Source: Polytrichum commune
Taxonomy: Eukaryota > Streptophyta > Polytrichopsida > Polytrichales > Polytrichaceae
NCBI GenBank assembly: GCA_950295325.1
Contig: OX485808.1
Location: 4,158,501 to 4,222,500, forward strand
DNA: 64,000 bases
Reading direction: 5' to 3'
Shown piece after piece: positions 1 through 10,640 of the stretch. Below the pieces are notes generated by a model that saw nothing but the letters and a program-made list of their open reading frames with translations, was not told where the DNA came from and searched no databases. Numbering within the stretch: position 1 is the stretch's first letter; every line of letters begins with the position of its first letter. The translations under genes were made by a program, and so were the position numbers.

Positions 1-30
1 GAAGTGGGCGAGTCATTAATAGTAATCATT

Positions 31-1260
31 TAAGACCCATCTATCCGAGTTGCCTAAGGGCCACTTTACACACAAACCAAGAATTGTGACCACGAAAATC
101 TATATAAGGGCCCTTGAAATTCATCCAAAGGGAAACAAAATATCCAATTTGCAATTGATGGGCCTCAAGCTTAGTGTGAAGTGAGAATGTGGACCATGTT
201 GAGGTACCGCAACAAATTTTGGGGACAATTCATAATAGTAGGTGGTCTAGGACCCCACCATGGCAATGCAATATTTTTAGAAGGCAATGACAATTTGGTT
301 GCTTGTCACATTGCTTAATTTACATCAAACCCACCTCTTTTTGATGGGCTTAATGCAATATCCAGTAGATTGTGAAACCCAAACCCACTTCTCAAAACAT
401 CATTATGAAGTAAACCTTGCACACTACCTCCAAAAAAATATAATCTTCTCAACAAGGACCTCCAACCAATGCTGAAGGGGTACTATCTCTGAACTCGACA
501 ACATGTTATGATCTCGTGGGATGTTAGGGGCTATTAAGTGGCAAAAACTTGACCCATCATCATATGATAGTATGCTTAATATCTACCTAGGTAATAAGAA
601 TTGGTTGTCCACACAATTGTAGGGGGGGATGAAAATAACTAGAGAAAGGGAAGTTGACTACCTCTCTACTCTAAAACCAGGATTCAACTTTCATTTGAGT
701 AAAAAATAATTGATTTGAAAATATGTTGGTGTGGCCCCAAGATTGTCACATTTTACATTAAGGTTAAATTATAGGACGGGGCCCTATTGATTCATTGGCA
801 TATATTATGGGTTTGATGTGGCTTGATGGGGGTGGCTTAGTGCCTATTTTCATAGGTGAACCTTGTGGTTGGCGGACGATAAGTTCTCCCCCACGAACTT
901 TGTGGGGGAGGAATATTAGGGCAAGGGCAGTCGCCCATCAGATTTTCTGGACCCGACCGAAAATTGTTGCCCGCCCACCTGACTTCGAAAAAACTATTGT
1001 ACTTGCATTCTTGAAGGCCACTTATCCACAAATGCCATATTGAGTGCACTTCATTTTCAAGGTCCCAAATCCAATATATATGTTCACTTCCATTAAGTAA
1101 ATAAGCAATTAACTGGATTTCATTTTCAAAGTGAAACCGCCAATAAAGCATGTAATTAACTTGGAAGTTAAAAACATTACAAAATCCTCATTAGCACTGA
1201 GGTTATAATTTTTGTCACTTACCATTAAAAGGGACTTTGTCATTCTAAACTAAAACTAAA
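31..1260. repeat. Direct duplication block, copy 1 (partner 13,190-14,410)
   Basis: From the motif ATCCGAGTTGCCTAAGGGCC onward this stretch can be followed almost base for base in the block beginning near 13,190, with small indels and substitutions. It holds no convincing gene; the 62-codon plus-strand frame near 287-475 is shared with its twin at 13,448-13,636 but has no recognisable domain. The right third (from 871) is one arm of a Mutator-like element. The phrase CATTTAAGACCCATCTA at its left edge also occurs near 8,580, so this edge belongs to a wider repeat family. Confidence 0.85.
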
Positions 1261-1443
1261 ATTAATGATTTATTTTTAATATTTTAGTATTATACAATTT
1301 TATATTTTATATTTTATAGTTTTAATACCTTCTACTATCACAAAGTTTTCATACGCATTTGAACTAGTTAAGTAAGATTGAATGCAACTAAGTCTAATAA
1401 ATTCTGATTAATCTTGATTAATTCTAATTAAGCCCAATTAAAT
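871..1443. mobile_element. Half copy (one arm) of the Mutator-like foldback element
   Basis: This is one arm of the foldback element that is complete at 14,015-15,274. It starts GGCGGACGATAAGTTC directly after CTTGTGGTT, the same nine bases that flank the complete copy. The arm stops abruptly at 1,443, where an unrelated block (1,444-2,108) begins. The inner part (about 1,310-1,443) matches the reverse complement of the right arm of the complete copy better than the left arm, which suggests exchange or gene conversion between arms. There is no coding capacity. Confidence 0.75.
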
Positions 1444-2108
1444 CATGCTGGCATTTCCTGAACGACGAGATCTCACTTTCATAGCTCTTTGGATATTGTC
1501 ATAATCGTCTCTGCAAATTCTGCCACATTATAGTATAATTGCAGCATACAAATCTGTCGGAGTATACTGGCATTAACATGCACTTCAGCATGTTCTGTAT
1601 ATGGATTGGGCGTTGGTCCAGTCGTGCTTGAATTGTATCCACTATCAAGTATCCAAGAATCCAAACAGAGGAGTTCGCAGATGCAGTCTGTGTAGGACCT
1701 GTGTGTCCTCCTTCCTCAATTGGTCTTCAGCACAGCAGATCCAACAAAGCATCTGGCATCACTGTGCTACTGACATCAGTTGCAGAGCTCAATGGTAAAG
1801 CTCGACGATGAAACTGTTGCGAGTGCCTGCAAGTGGAAGAAACTGAGAAAGCAACGCTGGGACCAGCAGACGTCACCAAGGTTCGGAACGCACCTGCTCT
1901 TACAACATCGCCAATTCAGCTTCATAGCAAATCGGTGCATCCACTTCCTCTCCAAATGGATCATTCCGGCGTTTCCGATCATCCTACCCAGAAACGTCAA
2001 TCTCAGGACATGTGTTCTCTGTCATTGTCTTCGGGTTTTGTGATCCACGAGACTCTATAAGTGTGCCTCCCAACAGTAGTTATTGGATTTCAATTAATAA
2101 GCACAATC
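1444..2108. repeat. Duplicated block, copy 1 (partner 19,718-20,384)
   Basis: This 665-bp block begins at ATGCTGGCATTTCCTGAACG and ends at AATAAGCACAATCAT, and is almost identical to 19,718-20,384. It is richer in GC and more coding-like than its flanks, with overlapping plus-strand frames (1,601-1,798; 1,780-2,043; 1,833-2,060) conserved in both copies. One reading is serine/glutamine-rich and resembles captured exons of a host gene, but I recognise no family. The two copies have different neighbours on both sides, so the block moves as a unit. Confidence 0.75.
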
Positions 2109-2822
2109 ATAATTAGGCCCGGCTTACCTTACCCAAAGAAGATCGACAACATAAACTTGAATGCACCCACTGAAAGTACGCAACCCTAACATTATGAGCA
2201 CTTCAAAATGCACATACAGTTTGGACGTTGCATCCAATTTGTCTCGACGTAGCAATCCCGATTCATGAACATCAGCATTTCAAGTTTCCAAACCGTACTC
2301 TACTAGCACTCCACTTAGCTGCTCAACAACAATTGCAAAGTGCAACATTGATTTGGAACGAATGTCATTTTATTGACATCGTGACAATGTAATATATGTA
2401 CATACCCAATTTTCTGATGGGTTGAAAGGATTGAGAGTTTCTAGTCTCCTTTGGAGTTACTAGCTCTCTAACCCAAGAATATTGCTACTGGAACTACAAG
2501 TCGATCATCATGCTTGGGCATCGTTGATTTCGAACTCTGTCATTTCATTGACATCGTAACAACGTAATTTATATACATGCCCGTTTTCTTGTGGGTTGAA
2601 AGGATTGAGAATGTCTAGTCTCCTTTTGAGTTACTAGCTCTCTAACCCACGAATATTGTTAGTGGAATCGCAAGTCGATCATCATGCTCGGGCATCGTCG
2701 GCACCATCATGAACATGCTTGGCCTCATTTTCTTTGAGTTGCTTCTGTGCATTTTTATGATTGATATTGTACAGTTTCATGCAATGTTGCAGCCGCACTG
2801 TTGCAGCCGCACTGTTGCATCT

Positions 2823-4022
2823 TTAGTGTCTTGTGCGGCGCTCCCACGAACAACATTTCGCATGTGATGGATGCATTTTGGGGATAGAGAATCTGAGCCC
2901 CTGGAAACTGCGAGCCCTGGTGCGCACCTCTTGGTCCTCGTGCTCGGAGAGGTCGAAGAGCAGTTTGGAGAATTTCAGCATGCAGAATCGAGGTGCATCG
3001 CACGGCATGTGCTCCAAGCCCAACATCCTGCGATCGTGCAGGTGTTGCAAGGCTTTGATTAGCTTGCGGAGGACTGGCCTACCCTCAAATATGGGTAGAA
3101 AATATCGGAGCATCTCGTACAGCACATGCAATCCTCTGTGCCTCATGAAGCACTCGATCTTGGACAGACTGTTGGTGTTGAGCAGGGGGTTGAGAGCCAA
3201 ACAAGCATCTCGAACAGAGGAACGGTCTCCACCGGGGAGATCCATATCCAACAGTTTTATGTACCGTTTCATTGCACGGTCCCCGCTCTTCAAGCTCTCA
3301 TCTGGTTTGATGAGGTGGCGTAGCTTCTTGTCCACTTGAAGGCGAAGCTTGGCCACAGGACCAGTTTGTGCAAAGCAGGACTTTAGCGTGGTCGTTGGGA
3401 GCGAAGCCACTGGCCGCTTTTCTTTCACGCCCTTCAAATACCTATCAATAGCATCCATGGAGGGCGTGGATGGTGAGGTTGCAGCATTAGTGCAAGGCTC
3501 GTTTCCATCACACAATACCGACTTACTGATCTCGGAGGTGACAATTTTTTGCACTTGAACTCCGATGTTAGGCTTGCAAAGCTTGGCCACACGATCATCA
3601 GTTTGTGCAAAGCAACGTTTACGCTTGCCAGCCGTTGTGATCAACGAAACCACGGCATCCTCACTTTCTTTCACGCCCTTCAATTTCATATCTGATTCAA
3701 TGGCATCCATGGAGGCCGCGGATGTTGAGGTTCTTGCAATGCAAGCCGGCTCGTTCACATTGTTTAGCAACGGCTTGCTGATCTCATCAGAGGTGGCCTT
3801 TGCTTCCAGGGCCTTCAAATTTGCACCGACAACATCCATGGGCGGGCGAGATATTGTTGAGGCGGCAGCAATAATGCCAGGCTTGTTCGCCTTAACTGAG
3901 GGTTTGCTGATTTCAGAGATTCTGACCATTTGCTCAGGCTCGGGGTTGAGGGAAGCGTCCACAAACGTAAGAGTGATATGGGCATCGGCCTGATCCAGGG
4001 CTTGCTCAAGATGCGAAGCCAT
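2823..4022 (-). CDS. Single-exon protein with TFIIS-N-domain-like helical C-terminal half
   Basis: This is an intact frame of 399 residues. I chose the ATG at 4,022 because upstream in-frame codons run through a tandem-repeat promoter, and a 5-bp indel in the 29-32 kb copy breaks the frame just upstream of this ATG but not after it. Residues 36-222 are low complexity and hold three degenerate repeats beginning EISK (37, 80, 164), two or three followed by MDAI and LKGVKE, and two CFAQT...VAKL motifs. Residues about 250-375 look like a bundle of helices (LNPLLN, SKIECFMRHRGLHVLYEML, VLRKLIKALQHL, FSKLLFDLSEHEDQEVRTRA), the pattern of TFIIS N-terminal/LW domains of transcription elongation factors. 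A nuclear role is inferred. It could instead be a gene carried by a transposon. The last 20 residues differ in frame from the 20-21 kb copy. Confidence 0.55.
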   Translation of the reverse strand: MASHLEQALDQADAHITLTFVDASLNPEPEQMVRISEISKPSVKANKPGIIAAASTISRPPMDVVGANLKALEAKATSDEISKPLLNNVNEPACIARTSTSAASMDAIESDMKLKGVKESEDAVVSLITTAGKRKRCFAQTDDRVAKLCKPNIGVQVQKIVTSEISKSVLCDGNEPCTNAATSPSTPSMDAIDRYLKGVKEKRPVASLPTTTLKSCFAQTGPVAKLRLQVDKKLRHLIKPDESLKSGDRAMKRYIKLLDMDLPGGDRSSVRDACLALNPLLNTNSLSKIECFMRHRGLHVLYEMLRYFLPIFEGRPVLRKLIKALQHLHDRRMLGLEHMPCDAPRFCMLKFSKLLFDLSEHEDQEVRTRARSFQGLRFSIPKMHPSHAKCCSWERRTRH

Positions 4023-4209
4023 GGAAGCAAACCGATAGCGAGGAGAATGTGTTGAATTATGTGGGTATGCAGGAGGATGCAATTCAGCGACTGCTGAGAA
4101 CGATGCAACGGAAGCAAGTCCGGCGCTGCAGCGAAGAACCATGGACGCGACAATCGCGAAAGCAAAATAAGAGTAAACAAATGGGAGACCCACGCTTTTA
4201 AAATGGCCT

Positions 4210-4392
4210 GGTAACTTGGAGCGAAAGTAAAAGCGAAACGTGTGGTAACTTGGAGAAAAAGTAAAAGGGAAACGTGTGGTAACTTGGAGCGAAAGTAAAA
4301 GCAAAACGTGTGGTAACTTGGAGAAAAAGTAAAAGGGAAACGTGTGGTAACTTGGAACGAAGGTAAAAGGGAAACGTGTGGTAACTTGGAGA
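4210..4392. repeat. 34-bp tandem minisatellite upstream of the TND-like gene (5 units)
   Basis: There are five full 34-bp units and a partial sixth, each beginning GGTAACTTGGAG and ending AAACGTGT. The array lies about 190 bp upstream of the chosen start codon of the minus-strand gene, so probably in its promoter or 5' UTR. Each unit junction carries an ACGTG core (ACGTGTGG on the plus strand), which resembles G-box/ABRE-type plant elements. The partner locus has ten units. Confidence 0.85.
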
Positions 4393-5030
4393 TAAACTTC
4401 CAGAAACATCCCGCTTGCGTCACAAGTTCATCCACGGATGTACGGATGATGTCATTCATTCTGGTACAGTGGCTGAAATAATACATCCAAATCGCTTAAA
4501 TGGGAGGTGTGAACGATAGTCCTCCGCATGGATGAGAAATGCCTTGAGGCCTGGAGGACGTCGAGACATCCAATGATATGGTTATATGGCTTGTGGTGAA
4601 GTAAATGTACATTGATTATCCCATTTAGTGAGTGTGGTACTAATTCCCAAAACTCACAGTCTTATGCCAAATCTCAACAATAGTGAGCTAAGTTTTTATC
4701 AAGTGATACTAAATCCATGAACACATGCTCATTTACCATACTTGTCAAGAATATTAGTGCATATTCTAAGATGCTTTGAAGTTTGAGGTCGGACCTTTAA
4801 GAATCATACTTGATGGTGTAACAATAATAGCAACTTCATGTCTTATAAAGTAGTATGGCAGCGTTGTGAATAAACCATCTAGCGAGAGAATGAAATGAGT
4901 GCCAAGTGAGGAGGCACTTTGGGGTCATGAATCCCTAGTTCTTCCTGTGGCACTAATTTCATAGCATGAAGAAATTTAGTTTCACCTTCACTAGTTTTCC
5001 ACAGTGACGCTCTATTAGCCAACCCTCTGT

Positions 5031-7085
5031 GAGCCCAAAGCGGTGCCCACATTTAGTCTTAGCGTTAGAAAATATTAGTTGGTGTGCGTTGAAGTGGTGT
5101 ATCACTTCACAAAAATATAAAAAGAGTGAAATGTTAGCCTTAGAAGTACAATGTTGTAAGAGGCTAGCATGTGAGTGGTTATTGTATTTTTACCTTAGAA
5201 AAGGATTGGAGTGAAGTAGGGTAGATAGGAAAGGCTTAAATCAAATAGTTAGTGAGTAGGCTAGTACAATGGATGGAGACAACCAAGGTGACTCAAGAAG
5301 CAAGTGCATTCGAATTGGGATGAATGGAGGATCACATTGAGCGCACAAGTGGACCACCTCATCGTGGCCACTTAATGGGGAAGGTCCAAGGAAGAATGCA
5401 AGATGGAGGATAAGCAAATTCTAAAAGCACCAATCAAATTACGATTTAAGCATCGTGGTTTGAATTAAAGTGGTGAGTGACAATTTGGGAAGGTAAGGGG
5501 AGAAAGTTATGGCGGCGGAAAGTGGAGGAGGCTAAGTTTGGGTTGAGCACTCCCAAGGGGGTCCGAGGTAAGGTGGGGGATTGCTCTCATTCTCGCTCTC
5601 TCTTGTTGATGTTAGGAAGTGAAGCTCTTAGAGCTCATGAGGAGGATGTGACTTAGTTAGTAGGAAAAACTCTTGTACTTAGAGGCAATGTGTGGGAAAT
5701 TAGTGGGGTGAATTAGTGTAGTTAGTTAGTCTCTCTCTCTTGGCTCTCTTTTCTTCTTGCCCTCTTGGCACCTCATGTGGTGTGTGTGGGTGTGTGTGGA
5801 GCAAGAAGGGTGCACGTGTGGTGCAAGGTTCTAGGTAGAGAACCGAGGCAAACTAGTTTTTAGATTGGTTTTGCATTGCTTAGATATAGTATTTGACTTA
5901 AGGCATTTAGTGATTGTGTTTAGTTCATAGTGTTCACCTCATAGCATTTAGTTTATAGAGCTTAGTTTGAACCATTAAATTGGCGCACTCAGTTGGTATT
6001 AGATGATGGTACTTATTTTCAATGGTTTAATATTTGGCCAAAGGCCTGAATTGTTGAAGAAGGAGCAGGACTTTTGGAGAAGGTGCTGGGAGTCCGAGAC
6101 TGGGTAAGCTGTAAGCTGGGATTAGCTCTGCAGCTGGGCCTAGTTAGCTGCAGTTGCTGGTTAGGTCCACTTCACACATGAGCCAAGAGCCGTGACCTTG
6201 TAATGTTGAGCCGAGACTGTTGGTGGCAACTGAAGCCGAGACTGGGAACTGCATTAATTAAATCAAGGGAGCTGCACTAACCAAGCTGAGATCAAAGGAA
6301 TCACCAGACGGCAGCTAATTAGGGGAAGGTGGCTATGATCGGGGAGAACCGACAGTTGGTTACAAATTGTTTAAAGGACATCTAGGCCAATCATGAGCCA
6401 TGCTAATTAGGAGATAGGCTAATTGCGAGTTGAGCTAACTAAGGAGCTGGCAAATTAGAAGCCGGACTATTTGAAGTTAGGCCAGAGAGGAGCTAGCTAC
6501 GTAGGAGCTGGCTAATCAAGGCCAAGCAAATTAGGAGCTAGCTACCGTACTTAGGAGCAGCTTAATTAAGGGCCGAGCAAAGCAGGAGCTAGCTAATTCG
6601 AAGCTAGCCTAACTAGAGGAGGGCTAACAAGGAGCTGGTCTCTGTCTGCGGGGAACAGGTGCCTCAAGGAAGAAAGTGACGGGCGATGACGGGCGGAACA
6701 ATTGGAGAACAACGCAAAATTACACCCGGAGATTTGAGACTGAGACCTCGGGAAGGGTCTTGTTGGAGACTGCCGGGGTTCTTCTATGGGGGAATCTACT
6801 CACCTTGAATGAAAAAAATGGAGGAAGATAGAAAAATGAGGATTTGGTGATTGTGATGGACCAAGAGCCACATTCCTAAGTTTGAGGTTGGGGTGGTTGT
6901 GTTTAAGTGATTGGTAGGGTAGGAAGCTTGAGGAGTAGACTCGTTGGGCTTGATGCTTTGATTGTGAGACAATAAGCCTTGGAGAAAAGTATTTCTTAAT
7001 ACTATTCACTTGGATTGTCAAATAAAGATTTGTGTGTTTGGATGCTTCCATACCATGCATGGTGTATTGAATTATTAAGTAGAGG
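5031..7085. other. Intergenic, possible LTR-retrotransposon debris and AGCT-rich low complexity
   Basis: There is no gene I can support. From 5,550 to 5,960 the sequence has the look of an LTR tail (pyrimidine tracts, then TTGGTATTAGATGATGG at about 5,993, a weak resemblance to an initiator-Met primer-binding site), but no partner LTR was found. From 6,100 to 6,650 it is a low-complexity string of GAGCTAGCTAATTAGGAGCTGG-like words. At 6,336 GATCGGGGAGAACCG matches the end of the 40,235 inverted-repeat element, but no other end was found. Confidence 0.4.
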
Positions 7086-7107
7086 TTAAAAAGTTGATCC
7101 TTGCACT

Positions 7108-7320
7108 ATGGACTCAACAACCAAACCTAGTGAGGAGCTCAAGGACCCTAAAGAAGTGAAGGTAACCATTGGTAAAAGGAAGAAGGGAATATCCGCTTGG
7201 GCTTGCGCGTACAAGGCAAGGAATTGGACACTTGAGTCATCAAAGGACACATCCAAGCCTAAGGCCAATGCCACGGAGGAATGTGAGCCCAAACCCACTA
7301 CTCGGACTACGAACGCTTAA
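7108..7320 (+). other. Short lysine/threonine-rich reading frame, unrecognised
   Basis: This is a 70-codon frame starting MDSTTKPSEELKDPKEVKV, with an acidic-basic, low-complexity composition. It has no domain, no partner copy in the window, and no visible exon structure. It may be chance or a remnant of a retroelement gag tail. Confidence 0.15.
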
Positions 7321-7862
7321 GGGTGGGGGGTTTGGCCTCACACCCTCATTGAACGAGATAATTTGTGTAGAGCTACATCAACTAAAAGTAAAAGCTAAAG
7401 TAACTTATGGTTTCTCTCCACTTGACCCTAGCAATAGTGGTACGCAAATCATCCAATGTAGTGAGGGTTGGCTGATAGTGTGTGTGCAAAATTAGTGAAG
7501 GTGATACTAAATTTCTATACATTATTAAATTAATGCCATCAAAAGATCTAGGAATCACTACCCAATTCCACACTATTCATTGAAATTAGCATACATTCAT
7601 AGCAGCATTATTCATTGAAAGTAGTGACACTATTCGTTCAATTTGTTGTTCATTAGCAACCTTATTCACTAGAATTGCCAACACTATTCATCATGGCATT
7701 GTTCACTGACAAGCATGCGTTTGCATATAATGTTTTTTTTATCACTCTACAAATATTTGAGAGCATATACTAATTTTCCCAAAATGTATGGTAAAGGAGC
7801 ATGTATTCATGACATAGTATAACTCAGTGAAAAATTGAGCCTAAACCAATTTTGAGACTTGG
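7321..7862. other. Non-coding AT-rich stretch
   Basis: A repeated phrase of the type CACTATTCATTGAAA / CACTATTCGTTCAA recurs about five times between 7,570 and 7,710, giving a loose tandem texture. Nothing else is recognisable. Confidence 0.4.
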
Positions 7863-8365
7863 AAAAATAGTGCAAGTTCAAGTTTTAGTACCACACGCAC
7901 TAATTGGAATAATCAATATAGTATATTGATCATCCGAACTAGTACGCGTGACTATTTGAACTCACATAATGCTTTGACTATTTGATGTGATTGTAAAATT
8001 TTACCGAGCAAAGCCATTTGTGTTCTATAATGTCCAAACAACCTATAAAACTGTGGTTAGTAAAAATTGAACTCATGAGTGAGACGTTGTTGCACTGTGT
8101 GACTCCACATAGTAACACACACTAATCTCCATAAGCAGTGTAGTTGCGGAAACCAATTTGAAAACCAAACTTGCAAAAGTGCAGCAATTTCATACGGCAG
8201 TCACGCTTAATATGGAAGGAGATCAAAGTAGACATGTCTAATTCCGATACTTATCTCAATTGGGCATCTGCATTTGAGTAGTATGTGGTTAGGTGTGACT
8301 CCAAGAATAGATACCAAAAAGACACGTTTTGAAAAGAGATTGCACAACATGCTCAAAATGCGATG
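7863..8365. repeat. Direct duplication block, copy 1 (partner 25,959-26,463)
   Basis: From AAAAATAGTGCA to CTCAAAATGCGATGA this is nearly the same as 25,959-26,463. It contains the short palindromic phrase ATAGTATATTGATCATCC and matches, reverse-complemented, part of 53,560-53,750 (GTTTGGACATTATAGAACATAAATG), so it belongs to a family with at least three members here. There is no gene. Confidence 0.8.
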
Positions 8366-8630
8366 ACCATTCTAGACTCAATAATCAACATAATTTGGGG
8401 GACCTATATGACAACTTGATGAGCACGAGAATCTTTCACTTTGATGATGAACAAGATATTCATATGAGCTCCAATAATTATGTAGAAGGCAGCTATGGCA
8501 TCAATTTGGATTTGCTAAGAATCTTGTACCCATCGTGTATTTCATATTCAAGGAGAAGTGGGCTAGTTAGAAAAGGCAACCATTTAAGACCCATCTACCT
8601 TTTGGTGAAATGTTGTTTGCACTTGCTATG
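8366..8630. other. Unique linker sequence
   Basis: A 125-codon plus-strand frame crosses here (8,329-8,706) but it runs out of one repeat and into another, so I do not call it a gene. AACCATTTAAGACCCATCTAC near 8,580 matches the start of the window. Confidence 0.4.
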
Positions 8631-9090
8631 GACGGACGTTAAACACCCCCACAAACTTTCGAGGGTGTCAGATCCGGGCTGGGGCAACCTCCACATAAAT
8701 TTTTGAACCTGACCGAAACGTGCTACCCGCCCCACCAAACTTCAAGAAAAGCACATTGCCCTTGCATTCATGAAGGCTGCTTAACTACAAATCCCATATT
8801 GAGTGCATTTCACCTTACAGGTGTGAAATCCAATATATATATGTGTACTTCTAATTAGTAAATAAGCAATTGATTGGGATTTCATTCCGAAAGTGAAACC
8901 ATCAATATAGCACGTAATTAACTTGGAGGTCAAAAACATTACAAAATCCTCATTAACATTGAAATTATGATTTTTGTGACTTACCATTTGAAATTATCTT
9001 TGTCATTCTCAAATGATACTTAAATTTGTGTGTTGATTTAGTATTTATATTTACACATGTGGATCATGCCTTCTACTTTCACAAGTGTTC
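8631..9090. mobile_element. Decayed half copy of the Mutator-like foldback element
   Basis: It starts GACGGACGTTAAACACCCCC and follows the left arm of the 14,015 element through the CCCGCC, GAGTGCATTTCA, GTGAAACC and CATTACAAAATCCTCATTA motifs, with about one change every six to ten bases. Only one arm is present. This is the most diverged of the three copies and implies older activity of the family. Confidence 0.7.
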
Positions 9091-10640
9091 ATATGCAATT
9101 AATTGTTGTAATGGTGTTCATTCATCTTTGAGCAGGTGTTTGAGGTGTAGCTTGGGAAAGCCTAGTACCTAATTCTTAGTAATTTGGTTTGAATCATTAT
9201 CAATCGGGTTTAAATCCATACTAAGAAGTATGTTCATCTTGTGTAGACAATCGAGGCACACACTTTGGAAAACTCCTTTGCTTATGTTTTCGAATCCGGT
9301 GTCGAAATGAGTAGTGATGTGGAAGCCCTCAGATTGTCCGCTGTCTTGTTTCATCTTTTCATGTCTTGGAAGTTGTGTGAAATGAGGATGGTGTCCCGGG
9401 ACCAATTCCGGCCTCTCAAGGGCCATTGGGGAGGGTTTTGGTTGTGTAATGCAAGTCTACAAGGATGTGGATCATTAAGCAGGTTGTGGTTGTTGAGGTT
9501 GTATTGAGCAAAGAAATTCCTAGTGTTTGCAGTGACAGTGGGGCCATGAGTGGCAAATTCACATCTCTATCTTGATCCTTGATGATTGATAGGCTTGGGG
9601 ATGGTATTTTGGTTGATGGGTTTGTTGATATTTGTATGTGATTCATGGTGGCGGTGTGTGGGTGGAGGACTGGCAATTCGTATCAACCAGGTGGCCAAAT
9701 TGTTTAGCCAAATGGAGAATATTTGCAGTCTTGCGCTAGTAGCCATATAGCAAACCACACAAGACGCTATTCCACGTGCCAGGCATAGAGCTTGCCCATG
9801 TGCCATGTAGAGATTGAGGTTGTGTGTGTGTGTGTGTGTTGTGTATACACCATTTTGTTGTTTTTGTCTGGTTGATTTTGGTTTTGAGGGGATGCCTTAC
9901 TATGTTGTGAGGTGGTTTGCACAAGTGGGATCAAAAATGGTGTCTTAAAAAGGTGTGAGGGTTTTTTTATGGTAGGAGTGAAGAGGCTCATGTGTTGGGT
10001 TGTGGGGTTCGTTGTGTTTGTATCAATTGGCATTTTGCTTCTTCTTTATGTAGTCATTATGATTGTTTTTTTAGACGCAAGATTTTTTTGTTGTCTACGG
10101 GCTAGTGTTGCTGATCTTGGTGGTGGCTTGTGTAGGTTGCGGTTGTAAGAAGTGGATTTTTTTGGAGTTTGATGTGGGACCATTGAAATGCATTGGATGT
10201 GTTCTTGAGTAAGGGTTAGGTATATTAGCACCTAGGGACAATGCCTTTTAACAAATGTGAAGAATATTGTTGAGTAGTTTGGGGAATTAGTAGAGTCTTT
10301 TGGTACAGTTTGAGAGAATCCATATTAGTTTAGATCCTTATTGATGGTTGGTGGTAGGGAGATTGGTGGCAAGCTTGGTGGCAAGCTTCTTCTTCTTCTT
10401 CTTCTTCTTCTTGAGTGTCCAAATGGCAACCAAAACAAATCGATTGAACGTACTTCTCAGTGGTGATCAGTGTGATGATGGAGATGAAGCAATGGTGGAC
10501 CCAGAGGAGAGGGGCATCTGAGGGGAGTCTAAGAGATTACAACTTCATGGACGAAGGTGGTAGCGAGGAAGCAAAGGGAAGGAGTCTCGACTTTCGACTC
10601 TCTGCTCTCTAGGGATGAATGAAATTTGATTGATCAATTT
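9091..10640. other. Intergenic, with TG and CTT microsatellites
   Basis: (TG)n lies at 9,821-9,839 and (CTT)n at 10,386-10,412. On the minus strand between 9,420 and 10,230 several overlapping frames are rich in Thr, Pro, Asn and His, which could be the N-terminal low-complexity part of a retroelement polyprotein, but no motif confirms it. No host gene is visible. Confidence 0.35.

Larger units (their letters stand above)
2103..5030. repeat. Segmental duplication carrying a TND-like gene, copy 1 (partner 29,611-32,690)
   Basis: From AATCATAATTAGGCCCGG to beyond the CTTCACTAG motif near 5,006, this segment matches 29,611-32,690 with only scattered single-base differences and a few indels. The main length difference is a promoter minisatellite with 5 units here and 10 in the partner. 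It contains the only unbroken copy of the gene at 2,823-4,022. The downstream 0.7 kb (2,109-2,822) contains an internal duplicated motif (the TTGAAAGGATTGAGA / CTAACCC region occurs twice). Its near-identity implies recent duplication. Confidence 0.9.

Noticed and set aside
2833-3993. Plus-strand frames of 168 and 142 codons opposite the TND-like gene
   Set aside because: Antisense shadows of the coding strand, repeated identically in the second copy. They have no independent motifs.
4023-4409. N-terminal extension of the TND-like protein (frame open to 4,409)
   Set aside because: The extra 129 codons read through a tandem minisatellite (repeating VTTRFPFTF), and a 5-bp indel in the other copy breaks the frame here. 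The Met at 4,022 is the better start.
5990-6010. LTR retrotransposon primer-binding site (TTGGTATTAGATGATGG)
   Set aside because: Only a loose match to the initiator-Met complement, and no second LTR in the window. Mentioned under the intergenic entry only.
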